DNA of 38,801 nucleotides from JASJBU01 sp039714735 (GTDB lineage Bacteria; Pseudomonadota; Gammaproteobacteria; Chromatiales; Chromatiaceae), in the NCBI GenBank assembly GCA_039714735.1, contig JBDLIT010000023.1, positions 1-38,801 of the forward strand, written 5' to 3'. How positions within the stretch are numbered: the first letter of the stretch is position 1; each line of letters begins with the position of its first letter. The position numbers and the translations under genes are program-made. The notes below the pieces were generated by a model. That model had not been told where the DNA came from. It saw nothing but the letters and a program-made list of their open reading frames with translations, and did no database searches. Shown here piece after piece: positions 9,063 to 16,487 of the stretch.

Positions 9063-9430
9063 GCGTTGGTCATGGAGTGCAGGGTATTGATTTCATCCGA
9101 AGCCTTTTCCAGCACTTCAAAACCGGCATCGAAGAACGGTTTATTGGGCTTGCTGCCGCTCCAACGGCAGACTGCTCTGAAATTGATGGGCCGAATGTCG
9201 CCCTGGGAATCGGGAAGCCGAACCTCAAGGGAGTATTCCCCTCCAATCTGAATGGGCTCTTCGCTGATCAGCATCAGACCATGGTTGGTGAAATCAACGA
9301 TATGTCCCAGCATTTGGCTGTTGTCTATATCCCAGGCCCGCAGGTAGTAGACAAGCTGGCGGCGCTGAACATTTCTGCGTTCTGCTGGAAAGGTTCTGTC
9401 AGCGGTGTCTATTGGCCCTTTAAATTCCAT
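9044..9430 (-). CDS. PilZ-domain protein
   Basis: This small 128-residue protein is essentially one PilZ domain, the cyclic-di-GMP receptor fold. The binding motifs are visible: an RxxxR (Arg19–Arg23 in ERRNVQRRQ), and DFTNHG at residues 46–51 in place of the usual D/NxSxxG, with Thr instead of Ser. The middle contains the usual beta-barrel segments (EYSLEVRLPD, FRAVCRWSG, DAGFEVL). It is divergent from the hybrid histidine kinase gene across a 221-base spacer and convergent with the Nudix gene, with a 19-base tail overlap. Binding of cyclic-di-GMP is likely from the motifs; the output process is unknown. Confidence 0.85.
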   Translation of the reverse strand: MEFKGPIDTADRTFPAERRNVQRRQLVYYLRAWDIDNSQMLGHIVDFTNHGLMLISEEPIQIGGEYSLEVRLPDSQGDIRPINFRAVCRWSGSKPNKPFFDAGFEVLEKASDEINTLHSMTNAYGFGI

Positions 9431-9558
9431 GTCATGTTCTGGAAGATTTTGGAGTAATCACTATAGTATGATCAGGGTATCGAGAGATAAGCACCTTTTC
9501 TAGCAGAATTCTCAATCACCAATCAATTTGTTTAATTCTCAGCATCGAAAGATCGTGT

Positions 9559-9576
9559 GGTTGCAACCTGTACAGG
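9559..9576. promoter_or_regulatory. Two abutting 10-base palindromes upstream of the sensor kinase
   Basis: GGTTGCAACC (9559–9568) and CCTGTACAGG (9567–9576) are both perfect palindromes sharing two bases. They lie in the spacer between the divergent PilZ and kinase genes, about 80 bases before the kinase start, where an operator would sit. The recognising protein is unknown. Confidence 0.25.
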
Positions 9577-9651
9577 GTTTGTGCTCTTTATCTAAGGACA
9601 GTATATGGATCACTCACGGTTTATAACCATCTAATAATAAGGGGTTATCTG

Positions 9652-11733
9652 ATGCTCTCCCGTTTGACCGACAACGTTCTGTTGCGCAATCCTGAATATC
9701 AGTCAGCGTTGGTGCGCATGGCTATCTGGCTTTTCAGTGTTGTTTATATCGGACTGGCCACCTGGACCAGCTATTACGCAGTCAACATTTTTCACTTCTA
9801 TCTGCTGTTTGGCGGCTATTTCGTCGTCTTTGCGGGGTTGATGATCAGTGTCTACTACACGCCGGAGCTGAAGATACGTCGCTACATAACCTTGGCAGCG
9901 GACATCAGTGCAACAAGCCTGGCCATATTCCTGACCAAGGAAGCGATCAGCCCTTTTTATCTGCTCTACATCTGGATTTTTGTCTCCTACGGCACCCGTT
10001 ATGGCAAGACTCTATTGATGGTTGCATCGGTTCTCAGTGTGCTGGCTTACAACATTGTGTTGTTCGCCCTGAGTGAGTGGCAACAGCACCGATTCGAGGC
10101 GTTCTTTTTTCTTCTGTTACTTGTGATGCTGCCCATGTACCAGTATTCGCTGTTACGTAAGCTCCATGAGGCGAGACAGGAGGCAGAGCGCGCCAACAAG
10201 GCCAGGGGGGATTTCCTTGCCACCATGACGCATGAACTGCGCACCCCCCTGACCGGTGTCATTGGGATGACGCGTCTGCTGCAAACAACTCCATTGGATT
10301 CAGAACAAAAGGACTATCTGCATTCCATAAGCTCGTCTGCGCATCTGTTACGGGCGCTGATAGGTGACATTCTCGATTTTTCCAAGATTGACGCCAACAA
10401 ACTCGAGCTGGAATCGAATCTCTTCGATATCCGGAATTTAGTCATAAGTGTGGCTTCCACTCTCAGCACGGAAACTCAGGATAAGCATGTCGAACTGCTT
10501 ACCCGGGTGGATGCCAGGGTTCCAAGGGAAGTGAGGGGCGATCAACTGAGGATTTCGCAGATCCTGTATAACCTCATGGGTAATGCCATTAAATTCACCG
10601 ACCATGGCGAAGTGACATTACGTCTCTCGATTGAGGCGGCGACTAATCGGGTTCCCATGACGCATATACTTTTGCAAGTGGCCGATACAGGCATCGGCAT
10701 TCCGGAAGAGAAGCTTGATAAGATCTTCGATGTTTTCTGGCAGGCCGATGTATCCAATAGCCGGCGGTTTGGCGGCACAGGGCTGGGCACTACTGTGGCT
10801 CGGGACCTGACTCAGTTGATGGGAGGGGATATCAGTGTACGCAGCCAGGTGGGCGTGGGTACGACTTTCAGTGTCCGGCTTCCATTGTTACCTGATCAGG
10901 CGGGAAGTCTGGATGTCAAACCTCCGCAACTTTTCGGCAAACGCCTGCTGATCTTCGAAATCAACAGCGCCAGTATGCAAGTACAAGCTGAGATGGCAGA
11001 GGAATTGGGTATGGAAGTTGTATCTATATCCAATTTTAAGGCCTTGAATGCGCTCCAGCCATCTCAATTTGACTGGGCGCTGGTTTGTGATTCATTGGAT
11101 GGAATTCCAATCAATCTGGTGCTGGACAGACTGGAAGTGATCGTCGAACCGCAGACCCCCATTATCTTCGCCGGGTATCGAGGGCGTAATGTGGGATTGC
11201 CGGCCCGGATATCCAGTGTGATTCTCAAACCCTTCATGACCGATCAACTGATGGAGACGGTGATCAATCAGCATGCAAAACCGCATGCTGTTAGCTCAGG
11301 TGTATCTGTTGAAGAGCCGACTGAAGCGCCCAACAGCGGGATACGTATTCTGCTGGCGGAGGATAATACGGTTGCCGCGAAAGTGTTCAAAACACTGCTT
11401 ATCCGCAAAGGGCATAGAGTGATCCTGGCCAGGGATGGAGATGAGGCGTTACAGGCTGCACAACAGGAGAGTTTTCATTTGGCCTTCATCGATCTGCGTA
11501 TGCCGCATATGGACGGTCTGGAATTTACCCGGCGTTATCGAGCCCAGGAATCCGCCAAGCTACGCATGCCCATCCTGGCCCTGACGGCCAACACAGCAGA
11601 GGATGTGTCGGCAGAATGTCAGGAGGCGGGAATGGATGGATTCATCAACAAACCGGTGGAATCTGAACAGCTGGATTCGATAATCGCTCAATATGTGAGG
11701 GCGCCGGATTACAGCCGCGCCTCAGTGTCCTGA
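9652..11733 (+). CDS. RpfC-like hybrid sensor histidine kinase
   Basis: This 693-residue sensor kinase has about six N-terminal membrane helices (residues ~20–168) resembling the RpfC sensor region. A dimerisation/phosphoacceptor domain has His194 in THELRTP, and an HATPase domain has DTGIGIPEEKL and GGTGLGTT. A first, degenerate receiver-like domain (~residues 420–540) is followed by a canonical receiver (~565–680) with Asp614 in FIDLRMPHMDG and a KPV near its end. RpfC of Xanthomonas senses diffusible fatty-acid signals and ends in an HPt domain; here there is no HPt after the receiver. Neither an RpfF synthase nor an RpfG HD-GYP partner is nearby, so the ligand is unproven. AAGGGG precedes the ATG. 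The 3' end overlaps metF by 25 bases. Confidence 0.88.
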   Translation: MLSRLTDNVLLRNPEYQSALVRMAIWLFSVVYIGLATWTSYYAVNIFHFYLLFGGYFVVFAGLMISVYYTPELKIRRYITLAADISATSLAIFLTKEAISPFYLLYIWIFVSYGTRYGKTLLMVASVLSVLAYNIVLFALSEWQQHRFEAFFFLLLLVMLPMYQYSLLRKLHEARQEAERANKARGDFLATMTHELRTPLTGVIGMTRLLQTTPLDSEQKDYLHSISSSAHLLRALIGDILDFSKIDANKLELESNLFDIRNLVISVASTLSTETQDKHVELLTRVDARVPREVRGDQLRISQILYNLMGNAIKFTDHGEVTLRLSIEAATNRVPMTHILLQVADTGIGIPEEKLDKIFDVFWQADVSNSRRFGGTGLGTTVARDLTQLMGGDISVRSQVGVGTTFSVRLPLLPDQAGSLDVKPPQLFGKRLLIFEINSASMQVQAEMAEELGMEVVSISNFKALNALQPSQFDWALVCDSLDGIPINLVLDRLEVIVEPQTPIIFAGYRGRNVGLPARISSVILKPFMTDQLMETVINQHAKPHAVSSGVSVEEPTEAPNSGIRILLAEDNTVAAKVFKTLLIRKGHRVILARDGDEALQAAQQESFHLAFIDLRMPHMDGLEFTRRYRAQESAKLRMPILALTANTAEDVSAECQEAGMDGFINKPVESEQLDSIIAQYVRAPDYSRASVS

Positions 11734-12587
11734 TTGGTTAATTCCAGGTTGCGCCAGATCTCCAGGCTGGGTTTTGCCTGATTCATCGTGTAAAAGTGCA
11801 GGCCGGGAGCGCCTCCCGAGAGGAGTTGCTCACACAGGGAGGTGACGACTTCCGAACCATAGGCGCGAATGCTCTCCAAGTCATCGCCGAATGCCGCCAG
11901 GCGCTTGCGCAGCCAGCGGGGTATCTCAGTGCCGCAGCCATCCGAAAATCGCGCCAGTTGGGTAAAATTCGTAATCGGCATGATGCCCGGCACGATGGGG
12001 ATATGGACGCCCCGCTTGGCGCAATCCTCGAGAAAACGGAAGTAGGCATCCGCGTTATAGAAATACTGGGTGATCGCGCTATCGGCGCCGGCCTCAACCT
12101 TGCGCTTGAAATTATCCAGATCCGCTACCGGACTGCTGGCCTGAGGGTGAAATTCAGGATAGGCGGCAACCTCGATGAAAAAATGATCACCAAATTGCGC
12201 TTTGATAAAGTTCACCAACTCATTGGCGTAACTGAGTTCGCCCGAGCCTCCAAGCCCCACGCCAGAGGGCAAGTCTCCGCGTAAGGCGACAAGGTGACGG
12301 ATGCCCTGTGCCTTGTAGCGATTGAGGATCTCAAGGATCTCATCCCGGTCTGAACCGATACAGGAGAGATGCGGCGCCGCTTCGATTCCATTCGTTGTCA
12401 ACCAGTCGACACTTGAGAAGGTGCCTTCCTGTGTGGAACCGCCAGCCCCATAGGTAACAGAGAAGAATTCCGGTGCGAGGGCGTTGAGTTGGGTGACAGT
12501 GGCCCGCATGTTTTGCATGCCCTTTTCCGTCTTGGGTGGAAAGAGCTCAAAACTGAAGGTGCGGTTAGGTTGTATAGGGTGTGACAT
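11709..12587 (-). CDS. metF: 5,10-methylenetetrahydrofolate reductase MetF
   Basis: MetF uses FAD and NADH to reduce methylene-tetrahydrofolate to methyl-tetrahydrofolate, the methyl donor for methionine. The 292-residue protein has the family's N-terminal SFELFPPKT (catalytic Glu), FFSVTYGAGGST, LRGDLPSG and the AGADSAITQYFYNADAYFRF segment, all typical of the TIM-barrel flavoprotein. A GGAGG ribosome site lies nine bases before the ATG. It is downstream of ahcY and metK on the same strand, so the three genes cover SAM formation, SAH removal and methyl-group supply. Its end overlaps the end of the convergent kinase gene. The call is secure. Confidence 0.97.
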   Translation of the reverse strand: MSHPIQPNRTFSFELFPPKTEKGMQNMRATVTQLNALAPEFFSVTYGAGGSTQEGTFSSVDWLTTNGIEAAPHLSCIGSDRDEILEILNRYKAQGIRHLVALRGDLPSGVGLGGSGELSYANELVNFIKAQFGDHFFIEVAAYPEFHPQASSPVADLDNFKRKVEAGADSAITQYFYNADAYFRFLEDCAKRGVHIPIVPGIMPITNFTQLARFSDGCGTEIPRWLRKRLAAFGDDLESIRAYGSEVVTSLCEQLLSGGAPGLHFYTMNQAKPSLEIWRNLELTNQDTEARL

Positions 12588-12620
12588 CGGATTGGGCCTC
12601 CAATATACAGCGGACGGTCC

Positions 12621-12670
12621 TCAGCTTACAGCCAACAGTCCCGAATCCGGCACTGTTGGCTGGTTGCTGA
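12621..12670. repeat. Intergenic inverted repeat between ahcY and metF
   Basis: CAGCCAACAGT (12629–12639) and ACTGTTGGCTG (12652–12662) are perfect 11-base arms around a 12-base loop. A second shell pairs TCAGC (12621–12625) with GCTGA (12666–12670). No T-run follows on either strand, so it is not a classic terminator. It may be a REP-like element or a processing or stability hairpin between two co-oriented genes. Confidence 0.55.
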
Positions 12671-12684
12671 AAGCCGGCTACTGT

Positions 12685-14091
<1,407 letters not shown>

Positions 14092-14100
14092 GTTAGTCAT

Positions 14101-14105
14101 CTCCT
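14101..14105 (-). promoter_or_regulatory. ahcY ribosome-binding site that decides the start
   Basis: AGGAG on the minus strand directly touches the ATG at 14098–14100 but is nine bases from the ATG at 14089–14091. This spacing makes the second ATG the likely start. Confidence 0.65.
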
Positions 14106-14117
14106 GTGAATATCAGA

Positions 14118-14190
14118 GTGAGCGCCGTTAATCTATTTGTGCCATTTCCCCGAGCCTGGCGGGATAGTTTCCCGTCGCAGCGCTCCTCGG
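14118..14190 (-). ncRNA. S-adenosylhomocysteine (SAH) riboswitch
   Basis: On the minus strand, immediately upstream of ahcY, the sequence carries the SAH-riboswitch core blocks in order: CCGAGGAGCGCTGC, GCCAGGCTCGG and AACGGCGCTCAC. CCGAG can pair with CTCGG and GAGCGC with GCGCTC, giving the nested/pseudoknotted arrangement of the Rfam SAH family. Known members sit upstream of ahcY and metF-type genes in beta- and gammaproteobacteria and turn expression on when SAH accumulates. The aptamer ends about 13 bases before the AGGAG, so control of translation initiation or nearby termination is plausible. No U-run terminator is visible between the aptamer and the gene, which favours translational control. 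Confidence 0.9.
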
Positions 14191-14206
14191 GGGGCTGGAT
14201 TTTTTA

Positions 14207-14254
14207 GCCACGGAGGCACACGACTGCATCCATGCGGTCGTGTGTCTCCGTGGC
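14207..14254. repeat. Near-perfect 48-base inverted repeat between metK and the SAH riboswitch
   Basis: GCCACGGAG-g-CACACGAC pairs with GTCGTGTG-t-CTCCGTGGC, 18 pairs including one G·U, and the inner GCAT/ATGC extends it further. Both wobble positions pair as G·U only in plus-strand RNA and become A·C mismatches in minus-strand RNA, although both flanking genes are on the minus strand. Minus-strand RNA would continue TAAAAAATCC, with no U-run, so it is not a normal metK terminator. It may be a dispersed intergenic repeat unit. Confidence 0.7.
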
Positions 14255-14261
14255 AAGATCC

Positions 14262-15443
14262 TTAAAGACCCGCGTCTGCCTTCAATGCCTCCGCCTTGTC
14301 GGTGTTTTCCCAGGTAAAGCTCTCGTCTTCACGGCCAAAGTGGCCATAGGCGGCAGTCTTGCGGTATTTAATCTGCGTGTTGTAGAGGTCGAGCATCTTG
14401 ATGATGCCATAGGGACGCAGATCAAAATGGCTACGGATCAGTTCGACGATCTTTTCGTCTGCTATCTTGCCGGTGCCAAAAGTATCGATCATCACCGAGG
14501 TGGGTTCCGCCACGCCGATGGCATAGGAGACCTGGATCTCACAGCGGTCGGCAAGCCCTGCGGCAACGATGTTCTTGGCCACGTAGCGGCCGGCATAGGC
14601 CGCTGAACGGTCTACCTTGGACGGGTCCTTGCCGGAGAAGGCGCCGCCGCCATGGCGCGCCATGCCACCGTAGGTATCTACGATGATCTTGCGTCCGGTC
14701 AGACCGCAATCACCCACGGGTCCGCCAATGACGAAACTGCCGGTGGGATTGATATGGATCTTTTCTTGTGGGCATTTGTCCAGCCACTCCTTCGGCAGAA
14801 CAGGAATAATGATGTTCTCCATCACCGCATCGCGCAGATGAGAATAATCGATATCCGGGTCGTGCTGGGTAGAGACCACCACGGCATCGATACCGGTTAC
14901 CTTGTCATCTTCGTAGTGCAGGGAGACCTGACTTTTGGCATCGGGGCGCAGCCAGGGAAGTATACCCGCCTTGCGAATCTCCGACTGGCGTTGGACCAGA
15001 CGGTGCGCATAGGTGATGGTGGCGGGCATCAGCACGTCGGTCTCATTGGTCGCATAACCGAACATCATACCCTGATCGCCGGCGCCCTGTTCTTCGGGGC
15101 TGGTGCGGTCCACACCCTGGGCGATATCCCCCGACTGCTTGCCGATCAGGGACATTACAGCACAGGTGGAGCCGTCGAAGCCCACATCTGAATTGGTATA
15201 GCCGATATCACTGACCACGCCGCGCACCAGCTCATCCAGATCGACCCAGGCTTCGGTGGAGATCTCTCCCGCAACGATGACGGCCCCGGTCTTGATCATG
15301 GTTTCGCAGGCCACTCTGGCTCTTTCGGGATGCGGATCCAGTTCCAGAATCGCGTCCAGCATGGCATCGGAAATCTGATCTGCAACCTTGTCGGGGTGGC
15401 CCTCGGAAACAGATTCTGAAGTAAAGATATACTCTTTGGCCAT
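14262..15443 (-). CDS. metK: S-adenosylmethionine synthase MetK
   Basis: MetK condenses methionine and ATP into S-adenosylmethionine, with cleavage of triphosphate. The 393-residue protein has the N-terminal motif SEGHPDKVADQISDA, the ATP-site segment GAGDQGMMFGYA and the phosphate-binding loop GGGAFSGKDPSKVDRSAAYA, all intact. It is the first gene of the minus-strand methyl-cycle set metK–ahcY–metF. GGAA is the only ribosome-site-like sequence upstream. The 159-base spacer to the divergent redoxin gene shows no SAM riboswitch that I recognise. The call is secure. Confidence 0.98.
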   Translation of the reverse strand: MAKEYIFTSESVSEGHPDKVADQISDAMLDAILELDPHPERARVACETMIKTGAVIVAGEISTEAWVDLDELVRGVVSDIGYTNSDVGFDGSTCAVMSLIGKQSGDIAQGVDRTSPEEQGAGDQGMMFGYATNETDVLMPATITYAHRLVQRQSEIRKAGILPWLRPDAKSQVSLHYEDDKVTGIDAVVVSTQHDPDIDYSHLRDAVMENIIIPVLPKEWLDKCPQEKIHINPTGSFVIGGPVGDCGLTGRKIIVDTYGGMARHGGGAFSGKDPSKVDRSAAYAGRYVAKNIVAAGLADRCEIQVSYAIGVAEPTSVMIDTFGTGKIADEKIVELIRSHFDLRPYGIIKMLDLYNTQIKYRKTAAYGHFGREDESFTWENTDKAEALKADAGL

Positions 15444-15602
15444 TATTTATTCCGTAAATTTAGCAATATTGAATGGATGGAAACGGGCGGCGGCCCTTTG
15501 AAATATGAATATTTCATTAAATTAAGCGCCAGAATTTTACACAGCTTGTTCCTTTTTGCATAATGCCCACCCTGCATATCAAGCCAGCTGAGAATTTATT
15601 CA

Positions 15603-16160
15603 ATGGTTTCACTTCAAACTCCGGTGTGTGAGTTCGGCAAATTGGCCCCAGACTTTAATCTGCCGGGGGTCGATGGAAGGAATTGGACACTCCGTGACTG
15701 TATGGGTGAGAGGGGATTACTGGTGATGTTCATCTGTAACCATTGTCCCTATGTCATTGCCGTTCGTGAGCGCATCGTGCGTGACGCCACACAGTTGCGA
15801 ACCCTTGGCATCAACAGTGTGGCCATCATGTCGAATGATCCAACCGATTATGCAGAGGACTCGTTCGAAAACATGCAGCGGATTGCTGAACAGCTCGATT
15901 TCCCTTTTCCCTACCTATTCGATGAGACCCAGGATGTCGCGAAATCCTTTGGTGCAGTCTGCACACCGGATTTTTTCGGCTATAACGCCGATTTTGGACT
16001 CCAGTATCGAGGTCGATTGGATGAAAGTCGCAAGCAGGCGGCATCTGAGGATGTGCGCCGTGATCTTTTCGAAGCGATGAAACTGGTCGCTGAAACCGGC
16101 CAGGGGCCCCAGGATCAAATCCCCAGTATGGGATGCTCTATTAAATGGCGCGGTGAATGA
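15603..16160 (+). CDS. Thioredoxin-fold redoxin (AhpC/TSA-like) protein
   Basis: This 185-residue cytosolic protein has the thioredoxin fold of the redoxin/AhpC-TSA superfamily: an N-terminal APDFNLPGVDGRNWTLRD strand region, the active-site motif CNHCPY (CxxC) at about residues 45–50, and a C-terminal VCTPDFFGYN segment with the cis-proline region. No signal peptide is seen. Members of this group are usually annotated thioredoxin family or putative peroxiredoxin. The CxxC could support disulfide exchange or peroxide reduction, but the substrate is not known. It stands alone between divergent metK and the tkt cluster, with no clear operon partner. Confidence 0.85.
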   Translation: MVSLQTPVCEFGKLAPDFNLPGVDGRNWTLRDCMGERGLLVMFICNHCPYVIAVRERIVRDATQLRTLGINSVAIMSNDPTDYAEDSFENMQRIAEQLDFPFPYLFDETQDVAKSFGAVCTPDFFGYNADFGLQYRGRLDESRKQAASEDVRRDLFEAMKLVAETGQGPQDQIPSMGCSIKWRGE

Positions 16161-16487
16161 GTTCAAAGATTGTCTTAGAATATCAGGATATTAGGATTTA
16201 CCATCAATCCAGCTTATTGCCCCTATAAAGTCAGCTAAATTGCTCCCGCCTTGAGGTTGAGTCAGAATAGCACACCTTTTTTTCGTGCTGGGTGTAATAG
16301 CCGCACGTAACTGCAATCGGGTCGTTGATCGGTCGATTGAGATTTTAGGGCTGGCAGATAGGTTTCTGCCGGCTCAGGGAGTCCGGAAAGCCAAAGGGTT
16401 GCCCCGTGGGTATATCGGGACAGTCAGTTGGACCTGGATTCAAACTGGAAACCGTTTGAGATTTCTAACTTTAATCAGGAGGGGTCA
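16161..16487 (+). other. 327-base tkt leader region with one hairpin
   Basis: No convincing gene lies here. A hairpin pairs GGCTGGCAGA-type bases at 16349–16359 with TCTGCCGGCT-type bases at 16365–16375 across a six-base loop, without a T-run. A long untranslated leader for tkt, and hence post-transcriptional control, is possible. I could not place a convincing promoter. Confidence 0.35.

Noticed and set aside
9652..11733. A complete Rpf (DSF) quorum-sensing locus
   Set aside because: Only an RpfC-like kinase is present; no RpfF synthase or RpfG regulator is adjacent and the HPt domain is absent.
11709..11733. Overlap of the kinase and metF 3' ends as a sign of a frameshift
   Set aside because: Both proteins end with normal C termini for their families; short convergent overlaps are common, as with the Nudix and PilZ genes at 9044–9062.
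14207..14254. metK intrinsic terminator
   Set aside because: The stem is strong, but minus-strand RNA continues with an A-rich stretch, not a U-run, and wobble pairs favour the other strand. It is listed as a repeat instead.
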